Position numbers and translations under genes: made by a program. Below, piece by piece: positions 7,196-14,421 of a stretch of 14,541 nt of DNA (the stretch's first letter is position 1; each line of letters begins with the position of its first letter). The stretch covers positions 7,236 through 21,776 of the forward strand of contig DDMF01000054.1 in assembly GCA_002340515.1 (NCBI GenBank). The letters run 5' to 3'. Below the pieces are notes generated by a model. The model saw only the letters and a list, made by a program, of their open reading frames with translations. It was not told the DNA's origin and made no database searches. The stretch comes from Rhodobacteraceae bacterium UBA2553 (lineage in GTDB: Bacteria > Pseudomonadota > Alphaproteobacteria > Rhodobacterales > Rhodobacteraceae).

Positions 7196-9286
7196 ATGTC
7201 CGCTCGCCCAGAGATTTTATTTCCATTGTTTTCCGAGTTGGAGAGCCTGTCTGGCGTCGGCGCAAAGACGGCGAAAGCCTTTGCCGCTCTTCGTATTGAT
7301 GCGCCTCGCGATTTGCTGTTTTCATTGCCTTATGCCGGGATTGACCGAAAATTCAGGGCCTCCATTTCAGAAGTCGAGCCCGGACAAGTTGCGACCGTAG
7401 AAGTCGAAGTTCTGTCCCATCACCCCGGTCGGAACAAGCAAGCGCCTTATCGCGTCATTGTTCGGGACGCACTAACCGACTTTACTTTGGTTTATTTCCA
7501 CGCTCAGCCAGCTTGGTTATTGGACAAGCTTCCGGTTGGTGCAAAACGTGTTGTTTCCGGAAAAGTAGAAAGCTTTGACGGACATTTTCAGATGGCGCAT
7601 CCCGATTTTCTGGTGGCCCCAAAAGATGTGGGGCAAATTCCCGATTTCGAACCTGTTTACGGGTTAACTGCCGGGGTCACTTCAAAACTTATGATCCGCG
7701 CCATTCGCGAGGTTTTGACGCGTGCGCCTGCATTGAAGGAATGGGTCGATCCGGAGTTGAAAAAGCAAGAACATTGGCCCGATTGGATAGACGCACTGCG
7801 ATCAGCGCATGCACCAGTGGGGCCGGACGATGTGTCGCCGAACTCACCGGCGCGTCGGCGATTGGCTTATGATGAATTGTTTGCACATCAATTGACCTTG
7901 GCGTTGGCCAGATCCCAACTGAGAAAGGGGCATGGTCAAGTCAGCTTGGCAACGGGCGTGTTGCAGACAAAAGTACTGAACGCGCTGCCTTATAGCCCAA
8001 CCAATGCGCAATCGCGTGCAATCGAGGAAATTTCTGCAGATATGGCGGCGGGCGCGCGGATGAACCGCCTGTTGCAGGGGGATGTGGGTGCTGGGAAAAC
8101 ACTTGTTGCCCTGATGGCTTTGCTGATCGCCGTTGAAGCTGGCGGGCAGGGGGTGATGATGGCCCCGACGGAAATATTGGCGCGACAACATCTTGCTGGC
8201 ATTCGTCCTCTCGCAGAGCACGCGGGTGTGGTTGTGGAAATCCTAACCGGGCGTGACAAGGGGGCTGAGCGGCGCAGAAAGCTTGATGCATTGGCAAATG
8301 GAGATATCCAAATACTAGTGGGAACCCACGCAGTTTTCCAAAGTGATGTGATATTTCAAAATCTTAGGCTTTCAGCTGTTGATGAACAGCATCGATTTGG
8401 TGTTGCACAAAGAATGCTGCTTGGGGAAAAAGGAAATGCGTCGGACGTGTTGGTCATGACGGCAACGCCCATTCCGAGAAGCCTTTCTTTGGCGCAATAT
8501 GGCGATATGGATATCTCCGTACTGGATGAAAAACCCCCAGGGCGACGCCCTATCCAAACTGTTTTGATCTCGTCCAATCGGCTGGATGAGGTTGTTTCGC
8601 GACTTCGCGCCGTTATCAAAGACGGGGCGCAAGCCTATTGGGTCTGTCCGTTGGTGGATGAAAGCGAAGTGATGGATTTGACCGCGGCGGAGGAGAGGTT
8701 CAAACATTTGCGCGCGGCTTTGGGGGAGACCTCAGTTGGGCTCGTGCATGGTCAAATGCCATCGCAGGAAAAAGATGCCGCCATGCAATCTTTTCAAAAC
8801 GGGGAAATCCAGGTTCTTGTTGCGACCACCGTCATCGAAGTTGGCGTAGATGTGCCAAATGCAACAATAATGGTCATCGAAGGGGCGGAACATTTTGGGC
8901 TTGCCCAATTGCATCAGTTGCGCGGGCGTGTCGGGCGAGGCCAGGCCGCGTCGACCTGTGTTTTGCTCTATCGGGCCCCTTTGACCTCTGGTGGCGAAAA
9001 CCGGCTTAAAACCATCCGGGATACCGAGGACGGATTTGTTATTGCAGAAGCGGATCTGGCGATGCGTGGTGCTGGCGACCTTATTGGCACGGCGCAATCT
9101 GGTCTTCCGAACTTTTGGATTGCAGATTTGGAACACCAAGCCGGTTTAATGGCAATCGCTCAGAAGGATGCCCGTGTGTTACTTGGGCAAGACCCCAAAC
9201 TTGAAACCGCGCGAGGGCGCGCGGCGCGTGTTCTTCTTTGGCTAATGCGACAAGATCAAGCTATTCGTTTGATTTCAGTTGGTTAG
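7196..9286 (+). CDS. recG: ATP-dependent DNA helicase RecG
   Basis: RecG is a cytoplasmic monomeric helicase that regresses stalled replication forks and branch-migrates Holliday junctions. The 696-residue length is typical. An N-terminal wedge/OB-fold region with a helix-hairpin-helix start (LSGVGAKTAKAFAAL) covers about residues 1-170. The helicase core has Walker A GDVGAGKT at 295-302, APTEIL near 323, the Walker B box DEQH at 396-399 followed by RFG, and TATPIPRSL near 424. The second helicase lobe has HGQMPSQEKD, TTVIEVGVDVPNA and the QLRGRVGRG arginine motif. The C-terminal LAMRGAGDLIGTAQSG segment is the RecG TRG-type region. It starts directly after the ligA stop, so coupling is expected. 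A LexA box and a tiny gene lie just downstream. Confidence 0.97.
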   Translation: MSARPEILFPLFSELESLSGVGAKTAKAFAALRIDAPRDLLFSLPYAGIDRKFRASISEVEPGQVATVEVEVLSHHPGRNKQAPYRVIVRDALTDFTLVYFHAQPAWLLDKLPVGAKRVVSGKVESFDGHFQMAHPDFLVAPKDVGQIPDFEPVYGLTAGVTSKLMIRAIREVLTRAPALKEWVDPELKKQEHWPDWIDALRSAHAPVGPDDVSPNSPARRRLAYDELFAHQLTLALARSQLRKGHGQVSLATGVLQTKVLNALPYSPTNAQSRAIEEISADMAAGARMNRLLQGDVGAGKTLVALMALLIAVEAGGQGVMMAPTEILARQHLAGIRPLAEHAGVVVEILTGRDKGAERRRKLDALANGDIQILVGTHAVFQSDVIFQNLRLSAVDEQHRFGVAQRMLLGEKGNASDVLVMTATPIPRSLSLAQYGDMDISVLDEKPPGRRPIQTVLISSNRLDEVVSRLRAVIKDGAQAYWVCPLVDESEVMDLTAAEERFKHLRAALGETSVGLVHGQMPSQEKDAAMQSFQNGEIQVLVATTVIEVGVDVPNATIMVIEGAEHFGLAQLHQLRGRVGRGQAASTCVLLYRAPLTSGGENRLKTIRDTEDGFVIAEADLAMRGAGDLIGTAQSGLPNFWIADLEHQAGLMAIAQKDARVLLGQDPKLETARGRAARVLLWLMRQDQAIRLISVG

Positions 9287-9314
9287 AAAGTATTTGCTTG
9301 TTTTGTTCGCGAAT

Positions 9315-9329
9315 GTTCTTAAAAAGTTC
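9315..9329 (+). promoter_or_regulatory. LexA (SOS) box, GTTC-N7-GTTC
   Basis: Bases 9315-9318 and 9326-9329 are GTTC, separated by exactly seven bases (TTAAAAA). This is a perfect match to the direct-repeat LexA operator of alphaproteobacteria described in Rhodobacter. A further GTTC lies at 9305-9308, six bases before the first, and a reverse GAAC at 9353-9356. The box lies 28 bases after the recG stop and 79 bases before the small gene at 9409, so it most likely represses transcription of that gene. A convincing -35/-10 pair was not resolved; TTTACA at 9330-9335 is the best -35-like hexamer. Confidence 0.7.
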
Positions 9330-9408
9330 TTTACATATTCTTCTCGATATGAGAACAAAGTGGCAACAAATGTTTAACGCCACACCATAACGAGCAGGAG
9401 GGAAGAAC

Positions 9409-9531
9409 ATGATGAAACAGGTGAAAGACGTATTGGCCCGTTCATCCGCCACTATTTGGCAGGATACAATCGGCGGAATGTCTCTTTTAATTGTTTTGTT
9501 TGCCGCTCTTCACTTGCCTGGCATGTTGTGA
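9409..9531 (+). CDS. Small one-pass membrane protein, 40 residues, probably SOS-regulated
   Basis: This short gene is not recognised. It encodes 40 residues beginning MMKQVKDVLARSS. Residues 1-19 are polar with Lys3, Lys6 and Arg11, could form an amphipathic helix and favour a cytoplasmic N-terminus. Residues 21-40 (IGGMSLLIVLFAALHLPGML) form one hydrophobic membrane-length segment with a Pro-Gly near the end. A strong Shine-Dalgarno AGGAGGG (9396-9402) stands six bases before the first ATG, with a second ATG directly after it. A perfect LexA box lies upstream, and a structured region with an intrinsic terminator lies downstream at 9683-9716. Coding status rests on the strong ribosome site, the coherent membrane topology and the regulation. 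By analogy with SidA, the SOS-induced 29-residue membrane peptide of Caulobacter that blocks division, it may be a division or envelope checkpoint peptide; that is a hypothesis without visible homology. Confidence 0.68.
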   Translation: MMKQVKDVLARSSATIWQDTIGGMSLLIVLFAALHLPGML

Positions 9532-9539
9532 CGTTCACC

Positions 9540-9716
9540 TGAGTTTCTGTCCTGCGGCCGGTCCGGTTATGCATCCTGTCCCAAATTTGATGCATTGACG
9601 GTTCACTGCCCGTCATCTGTCCTAAATCAGGGTGATTTGCCTCATTCCCACCCTGAAACCGGAATGACCCGATCCGCAACTTGCGCCGCCTCCCTTGTGG
9701 AGTGCGGCGTTTTTTT
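9540..9716 (+). ncRNA. Candidate structured RNA or 3' untranslated region with three hairpins
   Basis: Between the stop of the small membrane protein and the terminator there is no credible gene, but there are three consecutive perfect stems: ATGCATC/GATGCAT (9569-9575 with 9589-9595), TGACGG/CCGTCA (9596-9601 with 9610-9615) and TCAGGGTG/CACCCTGA (9627-9634 with 9649-9656). The terminator hairpin at 9683-9709 closes the series. CTGTCC occurs three times (9547, 9576, 9617): before the first stem, at the start of its loop, and in the linker between the second and third, so each copy would be unpaired. This suggests a small RNA or a 3' untranslated region released from the upstream mRNA. The 5' end is a guess and no separate promoter was found. 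Confidence 0.4.
9683..9716 (+). terminator. Intrinsic terminator after the small gene and hairpin region
   Basis: GCGCCGCCTCC (9683-9693) pairs with GGAG, a bulged T, and GCGGCGT (9699-9710) around a five-base loop, followed by seven T at 9710-9716. It acts on + strand transcripts only; the complement has no U-tract. Its T run overlaps the stop codon (9715-9717) of the opposing chemoreceptor gene. Confidence 0.85.
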
Positions 9717-11127
9717 ATCCGTCCGCCCGGTAGCCCATGCGAAGGCCCCCCCAGTGTTTTCCATTTACAAAAATGGGGGCTGATAAGTCCTTCATCAGTA
9801 CAAATTCACCGCCGCCCATATCCCGGCGATAGACCTGAAGTAAAAAAGGGGCCTTTGACTGGCCAGATTTCAAACCGACCCTATCATTGAATATAACGCG
9901 ATTTCTGCAATTGGCGGTATTCCAGACCGGATCAGAGCCCTGCGGTTTTGAAAACTTGGCATTATGGGTTGGCAAATATCCGTGATCATCAATTGCCACG
10001 CAAAAGATAATATCCGCATTGCTTCTTAGGGCGGCTTCGAGGATGGGCGGCAAAATGCGATCTGTTAACTTGGTGAACGGGGCAAGGACCTGCTGCGGGT
10101 TTGTGTTCGGAATAGGTGTATATTCGCGATGAAACAGCTCTTGTTCACCGATTGCTCCGTGATTGATCGCATCGCTAAACAGCTCGGAAATGTTCTTTGC
10201 ATCCTCTTGCACACGGTCGATAAAAGGCTGGTCGGTCGATCGACCTCCAAATGCCACGGTTCGTTGGACAATTCCCTCTGAAAGGTCGATCAGCCGATCT
10301 GTTTTTTGACTGACAAAATGTACACCTTTTGCCGTTTCACGAACGGTTCCGCCAATCTGTTCAAAAGATGGAAGAAAATTCTCGACCGCGTCGCGAACCT
10401 TTTCTGACTCAGCGATAATATGTTCTGTTCTTGCGGCGGATTTTTCTGTTGCCTGCGCAATACGTCCCATGGCGTCATCTGCGTCCTGGGAATCGCAAAG
10501 CACTGTTTCCGCAGTTTTTTCGATTTTATTTGTCTCTTCGTTGAGCTTTTCAACCTTCTTTGAGAGATTCGTCACATTGGCTGAAATCTGCTCAGCAGAA
10601 TGGGCAGTTTTCCCAGAGAGTTCATTAATGGCCTCGGCAACAACTGCAAACCCGCGCCCCGCATCCCCCGCCCGTGCAGCTTCGATTTTCGCGTTGATCG
10701 CAAGGATGTTCACTTGTTTGGCAATGGATGCAATTTCGTCATTTGCACTGAAAACCGCGTGTAAGGATTCGGCCATTTCCGACATTTGCTCTGAGAGATG
10801 CTTCACCCAACCTGCGATGTCTTTTGATTGCTCGCCCCCTTTTCGAACAAGCTCAACAGAGGCTTGAACCGTTTCCAGCGTGGATTGGGAGCTTTCGAGC
10901 AATGCCGACATGGATGTCCGCACATGGGTGTTGGCGGTCAGCACATTTTTGGCCTGATGAGACAAGGCGGTAACTGATCTCAGCTGGTTTCCGCTTTTTT
11001 GATCAACATCAGATAAAAAGCCAGCAATATCCACAACGTCATATGCTAGTTGCGACCCGATTTTTGCGAGTTCGGACATTCGGAAGTCGGTTTCTGGTGC
11101 CGGTACGAAGTCTTGATTTTCGATCAC
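9715..11127 (-). CDS. Soluble methyl-accepting chemotaxis protein with C-terminal sensor-like domain
   Basis: A chemoreceptor of 470 residues that should signal to CheA/CheW. It has no transmembrane segment and no signal peptide, so it is probably cytoplasmic. Residues about 45-290 are a long coiled coil; the signalling tip is at about 136-165 (IASIAKQVNILAINAKIEAARAG, then GRGFAVVAEA), with flanking Ser/Thr/Glu-rich bundles. Residues about 300-470 form a globular domain resembling C-terminal Cache/PAS-like modules of some alphaproteobacterial receptors, with IDDHGYLPTHN, NRVIFNDRVGL, LLQVYRRDMGGGEF and HWGGLRMGYR; the ligand is unknown. The start is GTG at 11127, supported by AGGAG seven bases upstream; Met17 is the alternative. 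No che gene is in the window, so it is an orphan receptor here. It may be cotranscribed with the Fe-S scaffold-like gene 50 bases upstream. Confidence 0.9.
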   Translation of the reverse strand: MIENQDFVPAPETDFRMSELAKIGSQLAYDVVDIAGFLSDVDQKSGNQLRSVTALSHQAKNVLTANTHVRTSMSALLESSQSTLETVQASVELVRKGGEQSKDIAGWVKHLSEQMSEMAESLHAVFSANDEIASIAKQVNILAINAKIEAARAGDAGRGFAVVAEAINELSGKTAHSAEQISANVTNLSKKVEKLNEETNKIEKTAETVLCDSQDADDAMGRIAQATEKSAARTEHIIAESEKVRDAVENFLPSFEQIGGTVRETAKGVHFVSQKTDRLIDLSEGIVQRTVAFGGRSTDQPFIDRVQEDAKNISELFSDAINHGAIGEQELFHREYTPIPNTNPQQVLAPFTKLTDRILPPILEAALRSNADIIFCVAIDDHGYLPTHNAKFSKPQGSDPVWNTANCRNRVIFNDRVGLKSGQSKAPFLLQVYRRDMGGGEFVLMKDLSAPIFVNGKHWGGLRMGYRADG

Positions 11128-11177
11128 GATACGTCTCCTAGGATGAGGATTTGTACCGGGTTGAAATTTAAAATCAG

Positions 11178-11618
11178 TTAAGCGGCATCCACCGCATCAA
11201 TCGCCGCCAAAGCCGCATCAAACGCCAATAGAATAGAGGCGTGACGGTTCTTATACTCGCGCGCAGGTGACAGGACCTCATAAGCCTCAAAGGGGGCGCT
11301 GGGATTGGGTCCGGTTGCTTTTAACATTGCCGAAAGCTGATCCCGCCCGGATTGAAGGTCTGCGCGGCTTAGCCCAATGACAGATTTCCCCAAAATCGCC
11401 GCAGATGCCTGCCCAAGGGCACAGGCCTTAACATTTTGAGAATATTGAGAAACCTTACCATCCTCTAAGATCACACTGGCAGAGACCGTAGAGCCACATA
11501 AGGGCGCACGTACTTTTGCCTCGCCGTCGGGCGCGCAGAGGGGCTGCAGATGCGGGATCTGCGATGCCAGACCAAGAATTTGCTTGGAATACAGTTTGAT
11601 CAGGTCGCTATCGCTCAT
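11178..11618 (-). CDS. IscU/SufU/NifU-N-like iron-sulfur cluster scaffold protein
   Basis: This 146-residue protein belongs to the U-type scaffold family on which Fe-S clusters are assembled before transfer. Two of the three family cysteines are visible: Cys41 in APLCGST and Cys66 in VKACALGQAS. The region where the third cysteine normally sits reads YKNRHASILL, with His126 in that place, so cluster binding may differ from classical IscU; a further Cys28 lies nearby. Without isc or suf genes in the window its pathway is uncertain. It is divergent from hisI across 83 bases, with only a weak ribosome site (AAAGG about 11 bases upstream), and is followed by the chemoreceptor gene. The family call is reliable, the exact role is not. 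Confidence 0.85.
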   Translation of the reverse strand: MSDSDLIKLYSKQILGLASQIPHLQPLCAPDGEAKVRAPLCGSTVSASVILEDGKVSQYSQNVKACALGQASAAILGKSVIGLSRADLQSGRDQLSAMLKATGPNPSAPFEAYEVLSPAREYKNRHASILLAFDAALAAIDAVDAA

Positions 11619-11701
11619 ATCTCGGCTGCCTTTTCCTGGGTGGCGCTTGCGGGTTCAACTCCCTAAATAGGTCTGTGTCAGGGAAATGGAAAGGATGCCA
11701 G

Positions 11702-12061
11702 ATGCAATTTGACGTAGACAGCCTGAAATTCGATGATCGCGGCCTGATCCCGGCCATTGCACAGGATGATATCTCTGGCGAAGTCCTGATGATGGCCTGG
11801 ATGAATGCTGATGCTGTCAGACGCACCTTAGAGACCGGCAAAGTGACCTATTGGTCCCGTTCGCGTCAAAGCTTTTGGATCAAGGGTGAAAGCTCTGGAA
11901 ATGTACAGGAACTGGTGGATTTCCGATTTGATTGTGACCGGGATTGTTTGCTGGTTCGGGTCAAGCAAACCGGCCCTGCGTGTCATACAAATCGCCGGTC
12001 CTGTTTTTATACGGCTGTTCGCGAGGGTGGCGAAGTCGAATTGATGAAGCCAGAGCATTAA
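11702..12061 (+). CDS. hisI: Phosphoribosyl-AMP cyclohydrolase HisI
   Basis: HisI opens the purine ring of phosphoribosyl-AMP, the third step of histidine synthesis, as a Zn- and Mg-dependent cytoplasmic homodimer. The 119-residue product is the monofunctional form, not fused to HisE, as usual in alphaproteobacteria. Visible motifs are VLMMAWMN (28-35), WSRSRQSFWIKGESSGN (51-67), the metal site Asp77-Cys78-Asp79-Arg80-Asp81, and GPACHTNRRSCF with Cys94 and Cys101. The ATG at 11702 has AAAGGA (11690-11695) six bases upstream; the frame is open further left without conserved sequence. It stands alone here without other his genes and converges on gluQRS with four bases between the stops. Confidence 0.96.
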   Translation: MQFDVDSLKFDDRGLIPAIAQDDISGEVLMMAWMNADAVRRTLETGKVTYWSRSRQSFWIKGESSGNVQELVDFRFDCDRDCLLVRVKQTGPACHTNRRSCFYTAVREGGEVELMKPEH

Positions 12062-12065
12062 GCTA

Positions 12066-12983
12066 TTACAATCCAATCATTTTTCGAATGTCAGTAGGGG
12101 TGGCCCCCTCTGCGCGATATGTGGCAATGGCGCGCGCGTCGTCACGTTTGGCCAGCCGTTTTCCGGCGTCGTCACGGATCAAACCGTGGTGATGATAGAC
12201 CGGAGTGGTCAGCCCTAAAAGGCTCTGAAGCAGGACATGAATGGGGGTGGCCTCAAACAAATCCTGGCCGCGCACAACATGGGTGACGCCCTGAAACGCA
12301 TCATCCAAAACCACAGACAAATGGTAAGAGGTGCCAAATCCTTTGCGGGACAGAACCACGTCGCCAACGCGATGGATCAAGTCATCCGGCGTGAACTCAA
12401 CATCGCCGGTTTCCCCATTTGGCCCTTCACCTAACTCTTTAAAATATCCGTATGATACGAATGGGTTATCGGGTTCTGTTTGTGTTTTGAAAAGATCGGA
12501 TTCACGCGTTGCGCGGGCCATATCCAAGCGCAAAACGGTATCCATTGGGCGGGGGTGTTCTTCGGGAAAGAAACCCGCAGGAAGTCCCCGACATGTACCG
12601 GGGTATACAAGCCCATCTGGGCCCATCAGCGGCGCGCCTTCCTGTGGGGCAGACAATGCCTCTTGAATATCACGACGACGACAGGTGCAGGGGTACAGCA
12701 ATCCCATGTTCCACAGCTTATCGAGCGCGGTGTCATACGCCGCTTGCCGTGTCTGTTGTCGCAAACAGGGCGTGGGCCAGCAAAGGCCAAGCCAGGTCAG
12801 GTCTTGGTATATCTGTTCTTCCCACTGGGGTTTTGAGCGCTCACGGTCAATGTCTTCGATCCGAAGCAGGAAGTCCCCACCATTTTTAACCGCCATATCA
12901 TGTGCCAAAAGCGCGGAATAGGCGTGGCCAAGGTGCAGGGGGCCTGTGGGGCTGGGTGCAAATCGTGTGGTAAATTCAGACAT
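12066..12983 (-). CDS. gluQ: Glutamyl-queuosine tRNA(Asp) synthetase GluQRS
   Basis: GluQRS is a truncated paralogue of glutamyl-tRNA synthetase that attaches glutamate to the queuosine at position 34 of tRNA-Asp. The 305-residue protein has the class I HIGH-like motif HLGH at 17-20 within FAPSPTGPLHLGHAYSA, and the KMSKS-like KRLAKRDD near the C-terminus. The anticodon-binding domain of true GluRS is missing, as expected. Zinc ligands Cys99, Cys101, Tyr127 and Cys131 fit the family pattern (C-x-C and Y-x3-C). The ATG at 12983 lies only 14 bases after the trmFO stop on the same strand, so the two tRNA modification genes very probably share a transcript. Its stop is four bases from that of hisI. 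Confidence 0.95.
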   Translation of the reverse strand: MSEFTTRFAPSPTGPLHLGHAYSALLAHDMAVKNGGDFLLRIEDIDRERSKPQWEEQIYQDLTWLGLCWPTPCLRQQTRQAAYDTALDKLWNMGLLYPCTCRRRDIQEALSAPQEGAPLMGPDGLVYPGTCRGLPAGFFPEEHPRPMDTVLRLDMARATRESDLFKTQTEPDNPFVSYGYFKELGEGPNGETGDVEFTPDDLIHRVGDVVLSRKGFGTSYHLSVVLDDAFQGVTHVVRGQDLFEATPIHVLLQSLLGLTTPVYHHHGLIRDDAGKRLAKRDDARAIATYRAEGATPTDIRKMIGL

Positions 12984-12997
12984 TTACACCCAACCCT

Positions 12998-14344
12998 TTA
13001 GTTGAAATTAGCGAGCCACGCTGTCCAGTCCGCTTTCGCCCGATCGGTATAGGCTTTGTAACGATCCTTGCGACCACGGCGCCCGCCTTTCAACCCGTCA
13101 ACAGGTTGAAACAGGCCAAAATTGACGTTCATCGGCTGAAAGGTTTTCGCCTCAGCACCGCCCGTGATGTGATGGATCAACGCGCCCATGGCGGTGTCTT
13201 GCGGCACCACTGGAAGCTCGTGTCCTAGGATCTCAGCGGCGGCCATGCGCCCGGCGATCAACCCCATCGCGGCACTTTCCACGTAGCCTTCCACGCCGGT
13301 CACTTGGCCTGCAAAGCGCAAATTGGGGCGGGATTTCAGGCGCAGTTGATTGTCTAAAAGGGTGGGAGAGTTCATAAATGTGTTGCGGTGAATGCCACCC
13401 AAGCGTGCAAAATTCGCATCTTCCAAACCTGGAATTGATTTAAAAACAGTAGTTTGCGATCCATACTTCATCTTAGTTTGAAAGCCGACAATGTTGAATA
13501 ATGTGCCTAGCGCATTGTCGCGGCGCAGCTGGACAACCGCATAGGGTTTTTCATCCGGCTTATGGGCGTTTGTCAGACCAACCGGCTTCATTGGCCCAAA
13601 TCGTAGCGTTTCGCGTCCGCGTTCAGCCATCACCTCAATCGGCAAACAACCATCAAAATACCCAGCGGTTTCACCCTCGTGAAATTCGGTTTTGTCGGCG
13701 GCCAAAAGCGCGTCGATAAAGCCTTCGTATTGGTCCTTGGTCATCGGGCAATTGAGGTAGGCTTTTTGCTCTTCCTCGGTCTCGCCTTTGTCATATCGTG
13801 ACTGCGCCCAAACCACATCCATGTCGATGCTGTCGGCGTAAACAATTGGCGCGATGGCGTCGAAAAATGCCAAAGCGTCCGCACCGGTTTCCGCCTGAAT
13901 GGCGTCACCAAGGGCAGGGCTGGTCAAGGGGCCGGTTGCGAATATCCAATTGCCTTCATTGGGTAATTCGGTGACTTCGCCATATTCCACCGTGACATTC
14001 GGCAGCGCCATCAACTGTGCGGTCACGTCAGCTGCAAAGGGATCACGATCGACCGCCAAAGCGCCACCAGCGGGCAGTTTATGCCGGTCCGCCGTGGTCA
14101 TAATCAAGCCGTTTGCCGCGCGCATTTCCCAATGCAACAAGCCAACCGCATTCTGTTCATCATCATCAGAACGGAAGGAATTTGAGCAGACCATTTCCGC
14201 AAAATCCCCGGTGCGATGGGCAAAGGTTTCCACCTTGGGCCGCATCTCATGCAGCACCACATCCACACCCATTTTGGCCGCTTGCCAAGCCGCCTCGGAG
14301 CCGGCCATTCCGCCGCCGACAATATGCAAAATCTTATCAGTCAT
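12998..14344 (-). CDS. trmFO: Folate/FAD-dependent tRNA (uracil-54-C5)-methyltransferase TrmFO
   Basis: TrmFO makes 5-methyluridine at position 54 of the tRNA T-loop, using methylenetetrahydrofolate and FAD instead of S-adenosylmethionine. The 448-residue protein begins MTDKILHIVGGGMAGSEAA, with the FAD dinucleotide-binding glycines at residues 10-15. Cys53 in MVCSNSFRSD matches the catalytic Cys53 of Bacillus TrmFO, and a second Cys lies in LNCPMTKDQYEGF. The ending (NVNFGLFQP, then RKDRYKAYTDRA) is typical. Start codons at 14365 (TTG) and 14356 (ATG) are in frame, but 14344 best fits family N-termini; its ribosome site is weak (AAAG about five bases away). It heads the trmFO-gluQRS pair. 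The triple palindromic element at 14422-14505 lies 78-161 bases upstream. Confidence 0.96.
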   Translation of the reverse strand: MTDKILHIVGGGMAGSEAAWQAAKMGVDVVLHEMRPKVETFAHRTGDFAEMVCSNSFRSDDDEQNAVGLLHWEMRAANGLIMTTADRHKLPAGGALAVDRDPFAADVTAQLMALPNVTVEYGEVTELPNEGNWIFATGPLTSPALGDAIQAETGADALAFFDAIAPIVYADSIDMDVVWAQSRYDKGETEEEQKAYLNCPMTKDQYEGFIDALLAADKTEFHEGETAGYFDGCLPIEVMAERGRETLRFGPMKPVGLTNAHKPDEKPYAVVQLRRDNALGTLFNIVGFQTKMKYGSQTTVFKSIPGLEDANFARLGGIHRNTFMNSPTLLDNQLRLKSRPNLRFAGQVTGVEGYVESAAMGLIAGRMAAAEILGHELPVVPQDTAMGALIHHITGGAEAKTFQPMNVNFGLFQPVDGLKGGRRGRKDRYKAYTDRAKADWTAWLANFN

Positions 14345-14421
14345 CTTTTCTTTCATGGGGGTCAAATAGGTGAAAATCAGTGAAAAGAAAAGCCCGTGTG
14401 GGGCGATCTAGGGGCGGGCCG

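Noticed and set aside
9452..9679. 75-codon minus-strand ORF opposite the small gene and hairpin region
   Set aside because: No ribosome site, composition unlike a folded protein, and it lies opposite a better supported gene and structured region.
9683..9709. Match to the CcsR (cuckoo) small RNAs of Rhodobacter
   Set aside because: The loop side has CGCCTCCC but not the CCUCCUCCC motif, and the upstream small protein is not an Arg-rich DUF1127 protein.
9595..9783. 62-codon + strand ORF downstream of the small membrane protein
   Set aside because: It runs through the intrinsic terminator and into the antisense of the chemoreceptor gene, and has no ribosome site.
14383..14404. Minus-strand terminator GCCC-GTGTG-GGGC with a T-rich tail
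   Set aside because: The stem has only four pairs and the tail is interrupted (TTTTCTTTT); too weak to call, though it could end a gene lying right of the window.
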